From the NCBI GenBank assembly GCA_944330115.1, contig CALVIN010000004.1, positions 1-64,000 of the forward strand: a DNA stretch of 64,000 bases. Reading direction: 5' to 3'. The DNA comes from an uncultured Clostridia bacterium (GTDB taxonomy: Bacteria; Bacillota; Clostridia; Christensenellales; Borkfalkiaceae). Below, one piece after another: positions 16,734 to 26,270 of the stretch. Under the pieces are notes generated by a model. The model had not been told where the DNA came from, searched no databases, and saw nothing but the letters and a program-made list of their open reading frames with translations. A program made the position numbers and the translations under genes. Each line of letters starts with the position of its first letter. The first letter of the stretch is position 1.

Positions 16734-19688
16734 ATGGCGAAACTCGTAAATAAAAAGAAACATATAATAAAGTGGTCGTGTATAATGGCAGTCGTCGCGG
16801 CGGTGATCATAGTCGTCAACTGTCTGGCAATGTCGCCCACGTTTTACAGCATCATAACTATGGCTCTCGGCGGCGCAAAATATGAAAACGTCGGCGGAGG
16901 AGATGTGAATGCCGAATATTATAAATCCTCTTATGCGAGCCATGACGAGGCTATTGCCGCTACCGAAGAGAAGATCATTCCCGAGGCGGTAACCGAGGGC
17001 ATCGTTCTTCTCGAAAACAACGAAGAGCTGCTGCCGCTGTCGGAGGGTGCAAAAGTCAGTCTTTTCGGATATGATTCGATAAATCTTGTCGTCGGCGGCA
17101 CGGGTTCCGGGCAGTCGGTCGGCAAAGCCGATATGAAGACAGCGCTCGAAAGTGACGGGTTCGACGTCAACGATGACGTCTGGACGGCAAGTACAAACGG
17201 CGGCGGATATCGCGGCTCTGTGGATGTCGTTTTAAATACGGCTGATTTCAGACTGACGGAAATATCTTCCTCGGCATACGATGGCGCAAAGTCTACCTAC
17301 TCAAACTATGATACAGCCATATATATGATCGGGCGAATGGGTGGAGAGGCGTTCGATCTTCCCCGCGATATGGGCGAATGGCGGGGCGATTCCGGCAGGC
17401 ATTATCTTGAAATGACTTCCGGAGAGGAAGCGTTGCTCTCGTATATATGCGATAACTTCACAAAAGTCGTCGTCATAGTCAATACGGCGGGCAATTCGTT
17501 TGAGATGGATAGGGTAAATGCTATACTTGATGACGCAAAAGCGGGTAATTCTGCCTTTAAGTCGGCTACTCTCTTTATGGCAGGCGTGGGTTCGACGGGT
17601 GCAAACGGCGTTGGGGAAGTGCTCAACGGCACTGTTTCTCCGTCGGGGCATATGACCGATACCTGGCTGTGGGATATAACCAAAGATATTACCTATGCAA
17701 ACTCCGGGGATTTCCGTTACGGCGGTCTCGACAACGTCGCCTACGTCGAGTATGAAGAAGGCATCTATATGGGCTATCGTTATTATGAAACGATAGACGC
17801 CATAAAAGATGACGGAGGCGAGTGGTATTCATCCACCGTAAGTTATCCTTTCGGGTATGGCCTGAGTTATACCACTTTCTCGCAGACCATGAGCGACATC
17901 ACCGTAGAGGATGGTGCGCTCAAATTTGACGTCACGGTTACCAACACGGGCAATACGTATTCCGGCAAGGACGTCGTGCAGATCTATCAGACCGCGCCTT
18001 ATTACACTGGCGGCATCGAGAAGGCGGAGCGCGTGCTCGTCGATTTTGCAAAGACGGACAATATCGAGCCGGGCGGCAGCCGGACGGTTTCTTTCTCCAT
18101 TCCCGTGGAAGATCTCGCGTCGTATGACTATAAGACGGAAAAGGCATATGTGCTTGATGGCGGCGAATACACCATCATAGCGGGTAAAAATGCGCACGAG
18201 GCGTATGACAGCAAGACGGTGGAGCTTGAAAAAGTCGTCTATTCGGGCGACAACAAGCGCTCGTCAGATGCCGTAGCCGCAACCAATAAGTTTGACGATA
18301 TGAGCGAATATATGGAGAAGGCCACGACGCAGCTCACCCGCGCGGACAATTTCGCCGGCGGCGTTACCGCGCCTTCGGGGTCGGGAGATGACCTGCCCTC
18401 ATATCAGTCGGAATATCTTACGATGTCCCTATCCGAAGCGTTGACCTCCAAAGATCCGTCCGTAGATTATACATACGATCCTTCGGTTTACAGCGGCGGA
18501 GAACCTGTGTTTGGCGAGGCAAACGGGCTCGATCTCATCGAGCTGCGCGGTCTCGAATATGACGATCCCCTTTGGGAAGATCTGCTCGATCAGATGGATA
18601 TGACCGAGGTGCGCAGGATGATAGGTACGGGTGGTTATCAGACGCTCGGCGTCGATTCGATAAACAAGCCCGCCACGAAGGATCCGGATGGCCCCGCGGG
18701 GTTCACTTCATTCATGGATGCGTCCATATACGGTTCATCAATACCTGCGGCAACGCTCATTGCATGCACCTGGAATAAGGATCTTGCTGAAGATCTCGGC
18801 GAGGCCATCGGCGAAGAGGGCCTCACGGGCGGTTACAGCGGTTGGTATGCTCCCGCCACCAATATGCACCGTTACCCCCTGTCCGGCAGACATTTTGAGT
18901 ATTATTCGGAAGATCCCGTACTTGCAGGACACATGACGACGCAGATCGTTCAGGGTGCGGCATCCAAAGGCGTATATGCTTATGTCAAGCACTTTGCCAT
19001 CAATGAGCAGGAAACCAACCGCAAGACTAATAATAATGTCGCAACGTGGGCAAACGAGCAGGCCGTACGTGAAATTTATCTCAAGCCTTTTGAGATGTGC
19101 GTCAAGAATGCGACCATTCAGCTCAACTATCTTGCCTCCGAAACGGATGAGGACGGATTGACGATGTACACTATGCATACAAAGCAATTCCCTGCATGCA
19201 CCGCCATTATGAGCTCGTACAACCGAGTAGGTGCGATATGGGCGGGCGGAAGATACTCGCTTATGACTGGTGTGCTCCGCGACGAATGGGGGTTTGACGG
19301 CATGGTCGTCACCGACTATTTCAGTACTTCGGTTCAGGATATGAATCAGATGCTGCGCGCAGGCAACGATCTCGCTCTTACCACTATTGCAAGCAGTGTG
19401 CCTGTGACGACGGCGGAAGATAAAACAGTCTTGCGCAACGCTGCACACAATATATTCTATACCGTTGTCAATTCTAATGCGATGAACGGCTTTTTCAAGG
19501 GCACAAGTCAGGTTGCGCTTACTCCTGCGTGGGTCATCGTGTTGTATACGGTAACGGGTATATTGAGCGCTGCTTGGGTAGCATGGGGCGTAATACTCAT
19601 CCTTGACGGCACAGGCAAAACACATATCGTCTATCAATTGACGAATGAAGAGGTAAAGAAGGTAAAGAAGGATAAAAATAAGCAATAA
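16734..19688 (+). CDS. Domain-permuted GH3 glycosidase 1, anchored at both ends
   Basis: 984 residues. A membrane helix lies at about 12-34 and a second at about 938-962, so the enzyme is tethered by both ends with a short cytoplasmic Lys-rich tail. The domain order is reversed from normal GH3: the alpha/beta sandwich (from E-G-I-V-L-L-E-N-N, about 87) and the fibronectin-III-like part (from Y-P-F-G-Y-G-L-S-Y, about 370) precede the TIM barrel (about 610-920). The barrel carries the substrate motif K-H-F-A-I-N-E-Q-E-T-N-R and the likely nucleophile Asp861 in V-V-T-D-Y. GH3 enzymes cleave beta-glucosides, beta-xylosides or beta-GlcNAc; the specificity is not readable. GGAGG lies 5 nt before the ATG. 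Confidence 0.85.
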   Translation: MAKLVNKKKHIIKWSCIMAVVAAVIIVVNCLAMSPTFYSIITMALGGAKYENVGGGDVNAEYYKSSYASHDEAIAATEEKIIPEAVTEGIVLLENNEELLPLSEGAKVSLFGYDSINLVVGGTGSGQSVGKADMKTALESDGFDVNDDVWTASTNGGGYRGSVDVVLNTADFRLTEISSSAYDGAKSTYSNYDTAIYMIGRMGGEAFDLPRDMGEWRGDSGRHYLEMTSGEEALLSYICDNFTKVVVIVNTAGNSFEMDRVNAILDDAKAGNSAFKSATLFMAGVGSTGANGVGEVLNGTVSPSGHMTDTWLWDITKDITYANSGDFRYGGLDNVAYVEYEEGIYMGYRYYETIDAIKDDGGEWYSSTVSYPFGYGLSYTTFSQTMSDITVEDGALKFDVTVTNTGNTYSGKDVVQIYQTAPYYTGGIEKAERVLVDFAKTDNIEPGGSRTVSFSIPVEDLASYDYKTEKAYVLDGGEYTIIAGKNAHEAYDSKTVELEKVVYSGDNKRSSDAVAATNKFDDMSEYMEKATTQLTRADNFAGGVTAPSGSGDDLPSYQSEYLTMSLSEALTSKDPSVDYTYDPSVYSGGEPVFGEANGLDLIELRGLEYDDPLWEDLLDQMDMTEVRRMIGTGGYQTLGVDSINKPATKDPDGPAGFTSFMDASIYGSSIPAATLIACTWNKDLAEDLGEAIGEEGLTGGYSGWYAPATNMHRYPLSGRHFEYYSEDPVLAGHMTTQIVQGAASKGVYAYVKHFAINEQETNRKTNNNVATWANEQAVREIYLKPFEMCVKNATIQLNYLASETDEDGLTMYTMHTKQFPACTAIMSSYNRVGAIWAGGRYSLMTGVLRDEWGFDGMVVTDYFSTSVQDMNQMLRAGNDLALTTIASSVPVTTAEDKTVLRNAAHNIFYTVVNSNAMNGFFKGTSQVALTPAWVIVLYTVTGILSAAWVAWGVILILDGTGKTHIVYQLTNEEVKKVKKDKNKQ

Positions 19689-19732
19689 TACTGCAAAGTA
19701 TTGCGCTTAATCATTAGTTTTCTCCTTATGCA

Positions 19733-19762
19733 GCAGGGCAACGTATGTTGCCCTGCTATTTC
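19733..19762 (+). terminator. Intrinsic terminator after GH3 operon 1
   Basis: GCAGGGCAAC (19733-19742) pairs perfectly with GTTGCCCTGC (19747-19756) around GTAT; the tail TATTTCT is modest. Confidence 0.8.
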
Positions 19763-19982
19763 TATATCATTATTCGATTTATGATAAATATATAAATTGT
19801 TCATTTCGCTATATATTCTATTGGGTTTGATTTAGCGGAGGCGAAGGAACGATATAAAGTTCCTGTTAACCATACCACAAAGAATACCAAACATTTGCAC
19901 AAATACCGCGAACGCCCTTTTAGTGTACTTGATTTTTTATAATGTTAAACACCTTCGGGAACACAATATTTATTTTTCGGTA
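19763..19982. other. AT-rich intergenic stretch, no gene seen
   Basis: About 220 bases without an ORF or recognised repeat between the terminator of GH3 operon 1 and the regulator's promoter. A single CATTTCG near 19800 resembles half of the LytTR-type repeat, but no partner lies 21 bp away. Confidence 0.5.
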
Positions 19983-20011
19983 TTGCAAAACGGCGGAGGG
20001 TGTGGTATAAT
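19983..20011 (+). promoter_or_regulatory. Promoter of the LytTR regulator and its leader RNA
   Basis: TTGCAA (19983-19988), 17-bp spacer, TATAAT (20006-20011). A start at 20018, 7 nt after the -10 box, coincides with the first base of the leader's closing stem. Confidence 0.85.
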
Positions 20012-20017
20012 AACTTT

Positions 20018-20152
20018 GCTCTTCAATGGTATACGCGTAATAAGGTTACAACGGCATAGATGTACCCTTCTTTTTCCATATTACGCGGAATTGTAGAGCA
20101 ACTTATTAAGGGTAACATTTTTGCGGGCGCCCTTAAAACGGGGCGCTCTTTT
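20018..20152 (+). ncRNA. Structured leader RNA or small RNA ending in a terminator
   Basis: Nested helices: GCTCTTCAAT (20018-20027) with ATTGTAGAGC (20090-20099), one mismatch; CGCGTAATA (20034-20042) with TATTACGCG (20079-20087), perfect; AGGTTACA (20043-20050) with TGTACCCT (20061-20068), one mismatch. A terminator-like hairpin GCGCCC/GGGCGC (20127-20146) with TCTTTT follows. A later stretch, AAGGGTAACA (20108-20117), can compete for TGTACCCTT (20061-20069), so alternative folding is possible. The start codon is 42 bases after the terminator. It could be an attenuated leader or an independent RNA. I cannot assign it to a known family. Confidence 0.6.
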
Positions 20153-20193
20153 GTTACGGCGCGGAAATACGGACAATTCAAGGGGGGAAAATT

Positions 20194-20901
20194 ATGTATT
20201 CCATAGCACTGGTGGATGACGACAAGGAGGACAGGGAGACTCTTAAGGCGTACATCGCCAGATATTTCAATGAAAACGGCGGTGAGTATGCCGTGGCGGA
20301 ATTTGCCGACGGCAGCGAACTTTTAACAAACTATGCGCCCAAGTACGACATAGTTTTTCTGGACATCGACATGGAGAAGCTCAACGGCATGGCGGCCGCC
20401 AAAAAGATGCGCGCCACCGACGAGAGCACGGCCATAATTTTTGTCACCCGCATGGCAAAGTACGCCATAAAGGGGTATGAGGTGAGTGCCCTCGACTTTA
20501 TCGTAAAGCCGGTAGAGTATTACAGTTTTGCCTTAAAAATAAAGCGCGCCCTCGACTATTGCGACGCCAACCGCAAAAACTATGTGCATTTAAAGGTGAG
20601 CGGCAACGAGGTGTTCATCAACGAGGCCGATATAACGTATGTGGAAACGCTCGGCCACTACCTCATATATCACACAAAGAAGGGCGAGCATAAGATACTC
20701 GGCACGCTCAAATCGGCGGAGGAGGCGCTCTCGCCCGGCAACTTTGCGCTGTGCAACCGCTGCTATCTTGTAAATCTGCGCTATGTGGTATCAATAGAGG
20801 GCAACATTCTCTCGCTCGGGGACGAAGAGCTTGTTATAAGCCGCTACAAGCGCAAATCTTTTATAGAGGCGCTGGCGGGGTATTGGGGCAACCGCGGATA
20901 A
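20194..20901 (+). CDS. LytTR-family response regulator
   Basis: 235 residues. The receiver domain (1 to about 120) has the acidic cluster D8-D9-D10, the phosphoacceptor Asp57 in F-L-D-I-D-M, and the K-P switch Lys in V-K-P-V-E. The LytTR DNA-binding domain follows (about 135-230): Y-V-E-T-L-G-H-Y, F-A-L-C-N-R-C-Y-L-V-N-L-R-Y-V and I-S-R-Y-K-R. It is the AgrA-like type that binds pairs of 9-bp repeats. The kinase gene begins one base after its stop, so the two are co-translated. Phased repeats at three nearby promoters are the obvious targets (inference). AGGGGGG lies just before the ATG. Confidence 0.93.
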   Translation: MYSIALVDDDKEDRETLKAYIARYFNENGGEYAVAEFADGSELLTNYAPKYDIVFLDIDMEKLNGMAAAKKMRATDESTAIIFVTRMAKYAIKGYEVSALDFIVKPVEYYSFALKIKRALDYCDANRKNYVHLKVSGNEVFINEADITYVETLGHYLIYHTKKGEHKILGTLKSAEEALSPGNFALCNRCYLVNLRYVVSIEGNILSLGDEELVISRYKRKSFIEALAGYWGNRG

Positions 20902-20902
20902 T

Positions 20903-22249
20903 ATGCAGACATTTATAAATTATTTTTTCTCGTTCAAGTTTTTCCCCAGCCTTGTTGTGGCAACGCTGCTGTTTGCCATATATATGCCCAAGCGCAAGCT
21001 GTTCTGGCTGCGGCTGATACTCTCCTTTTTGGCGCTGAGTATCCTGTCGGTATTTATGTGGCGCTTTGCAAAGAGCGACATCGTGGCCGCCGCGCTTGGC
21101 AACTTTGCCTATGTGCTGTGCGACGTCACCTTCTTTTTTATGATAGCCGCCTTTTTGTGCTTCAACTTCAAGTGTTCATTTATAGAGGCGGTGTTGTACG
21201 ATTCCACCGGCTGGTGCGTGGAGCACATAGCCAATTCGCTCACCGTTATATTCGCGCTGCTTTTGAATATGGGGGTGGAAACTTTATATTTTAATTACAG
21301 CACGGAGTATTTCGTGCTCACCGTCCTCGTCTATCTTATAGTATACATGGCGGCGGCCATAGCGTTCTGGGCCTTCTGCCGCGGCAGCACCATAAAGCTC
21401 AACAAAAAGAGGGTGCTGCTGCCCTCCGTGCTGGTGCTGTTCGTAACTGCGCTGATGGGCGTATACACGCCGATAGCCGACGTGCAGCCGAACGTAATGA
21501 TAATATTAAAGTTGTTTGCCATAGTGTGCTGCATAACCAGCCTCTGCCTTGCTCTCAGCATGTTCGAGGCGGGCAAATACCGCTACGAGCTCGACGCGAT
21601 AGAGGTTATCGACCGCAAGCGCAGGGAGCAGTATGAAATAGCCAAAGACACGATTGACGCAGTAAACGTAAAGTGCCACGACTTAAAAAAGATGATAGGC
21701 TCGGTACTCGGGCAGTACAAAGTCATGACGGAGGAGGAGCTGAAAAATTTAAGCAACAAGATATCCATATACGACGCCATAGTAAAGACGGGCAACGAGG
21801 CGCTCGATCTCATACTCACCGAAAAAAGTCTGTATTGCGAGCAGAACGATATAAAGCTAACAATAATCGCCGACGGCGACGGGCTGGGATTTATCTCCGA
21901 CGCCGACACCTATTCGCTGTTCGGCAACATACTCGACAACGCCGTGGAGGCGGTGATGAAGCTCGAGCCGCACCGCCGCACGATAACGCTCAACGTGCGC
22001 ACGGTGGGCGGCATGCTCGTCGTGCACGAAGAAAATTATTGTGCCGGCGAGGTGCGCTTTGTAAACGGCACCCCCGTCACCTCCAAGGGCGACACAAACG
22101 AACACGGCTACGGCGTTTTGAGCATACGGCACATAGCCGAAAAATACGGCGGCGGTGTGAACATAACTGTGAAAGACGGCATATTTTCAATGAACGTGCT
22201 CATGCTGATACCGCAGGGTGCGGCGGGCGGCGCGGCCGCCCGAAAGTGA
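20903..22249 (+). CDS. GHKL sensor histidine kinase (AgrC-like)
   Basis: 448 residues. About six or seven membrane helices in residues 1-220, with few extracytoplasmic residues, then a dimerisation/phosphoacceptor segment N-V-K-C-H-D-L-K-K, and an ATPase domain with N-box G-N-I-L-D-N-A-V-E-A-V and G-box H-G-Y-G-V-L-S-I-R. The polytopic sensor without a large outer domain matches peptide or small-ligand sensing kinases. No agrD- or agrB-like gene is visible near it, so the signal is unknown. The truncated kinase at 15006 is a close relative. Confidence 0.92.
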   Translation: MQTFINYFFSFKFFPSLVVATLLFAIYMPKRKLFWLRLILSFLALSILSVFMWRFAKSDIVAAALGNFAYVLCDVTFFFMIAAFLCFNFKCSFIEAVLYDSTGWCVEHIANSLTVIFALLLNMGVETLYFNYSTEYFVLTVLVYLIVYMAAAIAFWAFCRGSTIKLNKKRVLLPSVLVLFVTALMGVYTPIADVQPNVMIILKLFAIVCCITSLCLALSMFEAGKYRYELDAIEVIDRKRREQYEIAKDTIDAVNVKCHDLKKMIGSVLGQYKVMTEEELKNLSNKISIYDAIVKTGNEALDLILTEKSLYCEQNDIKLTIIADGDGLGFISDADTYSLFGNILDNAVEAVMKLEPHRRTITLNVRTVGGMLVVHEENYCAGEVRFVNGTPVTSKGDTNEHGYGVLSIRHIAEKYGGGVNITVKDGIFSMNVLMLIPQGAAGGAAARK

Positions 22250-22288
22250 GCCGTTTAGCATGGCGGCATAAGTTTTATTAAAAGTATA

Positions 22289-22317
22289 AAAAGGGTCTCC
22301 CGCGAGGAGGCCCTTTT
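22289..22317 (+). terminator. Intrinsic terminator after the two-component operon
   Basis: AAAAGGGTCTCC pairs with GGAGGCCCTTTT (one G-T pair) around a CGCGA loop. The next LytTR-type promoter begins immediately after it. Confidence 0.85.
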
Positions 22318-22385
22318 GCTATTCGCGAATATGTGCAGGCTATTCGGGCATAGCCCCTTGTTTTTTTGCAAGGCTCTCCTATAAT
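22318..22385 (+). promoter_or_regulatory. LytTR-type promoter 2 (paired repeats, 21-bp period)
   Basis: GCTATTCG at 22318-22325 and 22339-22346, 21 bp apart. The first copy lies in the palindrome ATTCGCGAAT. Then TTGTTT (22358-22363), a 16-bp spacer and TATAAT (22380-22385). The start of repeat 2 is 41 bp from the -10 box, against 43 and 42 bp at promoters 1 and 3. Confidence 0.88.
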
Positions 22386-22429
22386 GGGGGTAACTTACAT
22401 AACATTTTCAATTTAAGGAGGAACAATGT

Positions 22430-23638
22430 ATGAAAAAACTCAAAAAGTGCCTTTTCGGCGCTCTTGCCGTCGCCATGGCGGCAGCGGCTGTATGCGGTCT
22501 TGCCGCGTGCGGCGAACCCGACGCCCCCGATACTCCGGACCCGGGCGACGAAACTGTGGGGATCTCCTATCAGTTCACCGGTCACTATACCGATTCCACC
22601 CTTACGGGCATGGGATTTGACTATTATGTGCTACTCAATCTCATGGACGACGGCACCGTTGCGGGCAGCGGCTACAACAATCTCACGATGGACAGCTCGC
22701 CCTATGCCGAAAATGCCGGTTTTTCTGAAAAGTGGTATAAGGGCAGCTGGGAAGATACCCAAAACGAGGAGGGGCTCGACTGCATCGAGCTAAAAGTCAG
22801 CTACGATACCGACGCCGTAAACTCCATGACGGGCGGCCAGCTCGTCGGCAACTTCGAGTATCAGCTCTATAAAGATTCCTCGGGCAACATAAAGTTCACG
22901 CTCGACGTGCCCTTTGCATCCGGCCGCCAGACCGAGGTTACGGGCAGTTCGTCGGTAAAGTATGAAACGCTCGACGAGTTCATTCAGGGCAACCTCTATC
23001 AGTTCACCGAACCCGAATATTTGGTCGTGTTCCAGACTGCCGAGGGTAGCGAGGACGCCGCAAGGCTCTATTGCCAGGACGACGGCACCGCGCTGTTCTA
23101 CACCGCCACGCAGGACCCCGCTACCGGCGAAGAAAAGTACCGCATAAATTCCACCTGGCAGTGGAGCTGCACGGGCGATAAATTTACCATAATACAAAGC
23201 GAAACATCATCTATAGAGGCCGCCGTTTCCGGTAATTCTGCTTCCTTTGAGTATGAGTATTCACTCATGGGCTATGAACCTACCGTATATAACCTCTCCT
23301 GTAACGATATATCTGCTCTTGCCGAAAACGGCGGCATTGCTCCTCCCGCAGAGGTGACGACTCTCGCCACCTTCGTCAGCGAGGACGGCAGCAGCACTGT
23401 AACGGTATATTCCAACGGCACTGCCACCATGAGCGCCTACGGCGGCATGCTCAGCCCCGAATTTGTATGGGAGTATAACGGCAGCCAGCTAACCTTTACC
23501 GACGCCGAAAATTCGCAAAAGGTGCACACCGCCGTAATATCGGGCAGCTCGGCTACGCTTACATACAACGATACCCTCGCGGGCAACACCATTCAGATAG
23601 TTCTCTCCTGCGACGACGTTTCGGCCTTGATAAAGTGA
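22430..23638 (+). CDS. Lipoprotein of the GH78 operon
   Basis: 402 residues with a signal peptide and lipobox L-A-A-C (Cys27), then a Pro/Asp linker (D-A-P-D-T-P-D-P-G). The mature part starts I-S-Y-Q-F-T-G and contains an A-S-F-E-Y-E-Y...G-Y/D-x-T-V-Y block and a C-x-D-x-S-A segment. The lipoprotein at 30641 shares these (I-S-Y-Q-F-S-G, A-S-F-E-Y-E-Y, C-A-D-Y-S-A), so the two are paralogues. No catalytic motif is visible; a beta-rich carbohydrate-binding or scaffold role is possible. AAGGAGG precedes the ATG. It is followed after 10 bp by the GH78-like gene. Confidence 0.8.
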   Translation: MKKLKKCLFGALAVAMAAAAVCGLAACGEPDAPDTPDPGDETVGISYQFTGHYTDSTLTGMGFDYYVLLNLMDDGTVAGSGYNNLTMDSSPYAENAGFSEKWYKGSWEDTQNEEGLDCIELKVSYDTDAVNSMTGGQLVGNFEYQLYKDSSGNIKFTLDVPFASGRQTEVTGSSSVKYETLDEFIQGNLYQFTEPEYLVVFQTAEGSEDAARLYCQDDGTALFYTATQDPATGEEKYRINSTWQWSCTGDKFTIIQSETSSIEAAVSGNSASFEYEYSLMGYEPTVYNLSCNDISALAENGGIAPPAEVTTLATFVSEDGSSTVTVYSNGTATMSAYGGMLSPEFVWEYNGSQLTFTDAENSQKVHTAVISGSSATLTYNDTLAGNTIQIVLSCDDVSALIK

Positions 23639-23648
23639 CGGGGAGAGT

Positions 23649-26045
23649 ATGAAAAAGATAATATTCAAGATACTCGCGCTGGCTATGTGCGCGACGGTGG
23701 GGCTTACTGTAGCCGCAGGCTGCGACAACGGCAAAACGGATACCCCGCCCGATGATCCGGGCGGCCCGGTGCTCCCCGACGACCCCGACCCCGAACCCGT
23801 CGACAGGAGCGACCTGCCCTATCTTTCCTCCCTGGAGGAGTATAAAAAGGACGCCTCGGAGTGGGGAGATGCAAAGTGGATATGGGCGGACAGGACTACT
23901 TCAAACTCATACGTCGCTTTCCGCAAGACGTTCACACTCTCGTCGGTGCCCCAAAGCGCCGTGGCCGATATCGCCGCGGAGAGCAAGTACTATCTGTGGG
24001 TAAACGGCGAGCTCGCCGTTATAGACGGCGCTTCCAAGCGCGGCGCAACGCCCTACGACGGCTTCTACGAGCAGATCGAGCTTGCCGACTACCTCGTGCA
24101 GGGTGAAAATACCCTTGTGATACTCGTCTCCTACAACGGCAGGGGCGGCAATTCCAGCGTCGATCCGGGCGCGGCCGGCCTGCTGTTCGAAATGGAGGCG
24201 GGGGACGTCACCGTCGTATCCGACCAGACTTTCAAGGCCAACAGGCTTACGGCATACCGCAACCAGGGGCTGCTCGGCGCCGATTGGCCCAACTATTCGC
24301 AGTCGTCGATGCTTGCCGAGTGGAACGTGTATTACGACGCCCGCCAGAGCGTGGGCGATTACACCTCTCCCGAGTTTGACGATTCCTCGTGGAGCGCGGC
24401 AACGGTGGTGGCGGAGCCCGGCGAACAGCCCTTCAACGATATCTACCTTTCGGTGATCCCTCCCATGGAGTTCGACGAGGAATATACCTTTCTCGAGAGC
24501 GAGTACATAGGCAAAAAGTTTACCGTAGATACCGTGATTACGGTGGACCTGCCCGAAAATATGCAGTTCAGCCCCTACTTTGAACTTTCGGCCGAAAGCG
24601 CGGGGCTGCGCTTTACCTACTACACAAACACGCTTACCAGCCAGGAGATAGATTCCTTCCGCGACGACTACGTCACCGTGGAGGGGGAGCAGACCTACGA
24701 AAGCCTGCCCTGGCGCACGGGCTCGCAACTCATCATAGAGGTGCCCGCGGGCATAACGTTTACAAAGATAGGCTTCCGCAGGAGCGGCTACGCCTCCGAG
24801 CGCGCGGGCAAATTCGTCAGCGACAACGAGGATGTGAACACGCTCTGGGAAAAGGCGGTCAATACTCTGCTCATCTGCATGCGCGATACCTACATGGACT
24901 GCCCCGAGCGCGAGCGTTCGCCATACATAGGCGACGCCGCCAACCAGATCTCCGAAACTTTCTACGCCCTCGACAGCTCTTCGTGGGCGATGACAAAGAA
25001 GACTATACTCAACATCATCGGCTGGACAAAGACCGACGGCTGCATACCGCTGCGTTCCCCCAGCGAGGTGACCAACGAGTGCCCCGCGCAGACGCTCAAC
25101 TTCCTCGTTTCGGCATACGAATATTACCTGTATACGGGCGATAGCGAAACTATGGAAAAATTCTATCCCGTGGCAGTAGATTATTTAAAGTTGTGGGAGC
25201 TTGAAGAGGACGGCAGCATAGTTTACCGCAACGGCACCTTCCAGTGGGTAGACTGGGGCAGCGGGCAGGATAACGAAGTGATACAGAATTGCTGGTATTA
25301 CTACGCGCTCGACTGCACGCATAAACTTGCGCTGGGATTGGGAATAGATACCGACGAACAGTTCTTCACCCAAAGGCTCGCCTCTGTAAAGGCCGGTTTT
25401 GATAAGTTCAGAACGGAAAGCGGCTTTACTTCGGGCACATCTTACGACGACAGGGCAAACGCCATGGCGGTCGTAAGCGGCCTCGCCGAAGAGAGCGACT
25501 ATCCCGCCGTGCTCAAAGTGCTCACGTCCACATACAACGCCAGCCCCTACATGGAGAAGTTTGTGGAGGAGGCGCTCTGCATCATGGGCGAGTACGGAGC
25601 ATGCATAAACCGCATGCTCTCCCGCTACGGCGAGATGATAGATGACAAAGAGTCTACCCTGTGGGAGCTGTGGAGCAAGGCCGAGGGCACCATAAACCAC
25701 GGCTGGTCGGGCGGTTCGCTCACCGTGCTCTCAAAATACTTCGGCGGCGTTGTACCAAACGATGCCGGCTACCAAAGCTACTCGATACGCTTCAACGACT
25801 ATTTCGGCGCGCTCTCGGTAAACGTGGTAACGCCCAAGGGTGATATAAGCTATTCGCTTTCCACGTCTGCAGACGGCGTAAAAAACATAGATCTCTCCAC
25901 GATATCGGCAGAAGGCTTGCTGTATATCCCCTCAGAATGGGGCACGGTGAGCATAAGCGGCGCGGATTGCGAAACGTCGGTTGAGGGTGGCTGCACGGTG
26001 GTGGCCGTAACGGGCGGCAGCTGTGTTATTACCGTAACTCCTTAA
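23649..26045 (+). CDS. GH78-like alpha-L-rhamnosidase lipoprotein
   Basis: 798 residues with a lipobox A-A-G-C (Cys25) and a Pro/Asp-rich linker. An N-terminal beta-sandwich part (A-K-W-I-W-A-D, Y-V-A-F-R-K-T-F, Y-Y-L-W-V-N-G) is followed by an (alpha/alpha)6 barrel with D417-C-P-E-R-E-R and G-D-A, the signature around the general acid of GH78 enzymes, then N-H-G-W-S-G-G-S and a C-terminal beta-sandwich. GH78 inverts alpha-L-rhamnosides; related inverting families with similar domains cannot be excluded. Being surface-lipidated suggests action on external polysaccharide or glycosides. Confidence 0.85.
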   Translation: MKKIIFKILALAMCATVGLTVAAGCDNGKTDTPPDDPGGPVLPDDPDPEPVDRSDLPYLSSLEEYKKDASEWGDAKWIWADRTTSNSYVAFRKTFTLSSVPQSAVADIAAESKYYLWVNGELAVIDGASKRGATPYDGFYEQIELADYLVQGENTLVILVSYNGRGGNSSVDPGAAGLLFEMEAGDVTVVSDQTFKANRLTAYRNQGLLGADWPNYSQSSMLAEWNVYYDARQSVGDYTSPEFDDSSWSAATVVAEPGEQPFNDIYLSVIPPMEFDEEYTFLESEYIGKKFTVDTVITVDLPENMQFSPYFELSAESAGLRFTYYTNTLTSQEIDSFRDDYVTVEGEQTYESLPWRTGSQLIIEVPAGITFTKIGFRRSGYASERAGKFVSDNEDVNTLWEKAVNTLLICMRDTYMDCPERERSPYIGDAANQISETFYALDSSSWAMTKKTILNIIGWTKTDGCIPLRSPSEVTNECPAQTLNFLVSAYEYYLYTGDSETMEKFYPVAVDYLKLWELEEDGSIVYRNGTFQWVDWGSGQDNEVIQNCWYYYALDCTHKLALGLGIDTDEQFFTQRLASVKAGFDKFRTESGFTSGTSYDDRANAMAVVSGLAEESDYPAVLKVLTSTYNASPYMEKFVEEALCIMGEYGACINRMLSRYGEMIDDKESTLWELWSKAEGTINHGWSGGSLTVLSKYFGGVVPNDAGYQSYSIRFNDYFGALSVNVVTPKGDISYSLSTSADGVKNIDLSTISAEGLLYIPSEWGTVSISGADCETSVEGGCTVVAVTGGSCVITVTP

Positions 26046-26122
26046 ATTGACGCGGCACAGGCCGCAAACAACAGTTTCAGACGCCCTATCCTTGATTCGG
26101 GTGTTCTGCATATTCCGCGTAT

Positions 26123-26160
26123 GGGAAGGCTGCGGCTTGCCGCAGTCTTCCCCTTTTTTG
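26123..26160 (+). terminator. Intrinsic terminator after the GH78 operon
   Basis: GGGAAG and CTTCCC enclose an inner GCGG/CCGC stem, and six T follow. Confidence 0.9.
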
Positions 26161-26270
26161 TACTTGTGAAAAAATGCGCGAAGTAATAGAGCGTATTTAA
26201 CAAAAACGGCGCCCTGCTGCCGAGCGCTGCAAACAACAGGTGTTAATTGCGGCAAAACGTGCCCCGAAGT

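Noticed and set aside
20018-20152. Leader RNA considered as 6S or SRP RNA
   Set aside because: Too short for 6S and lacking its open central bubble; no SRP apical-loop consensus.
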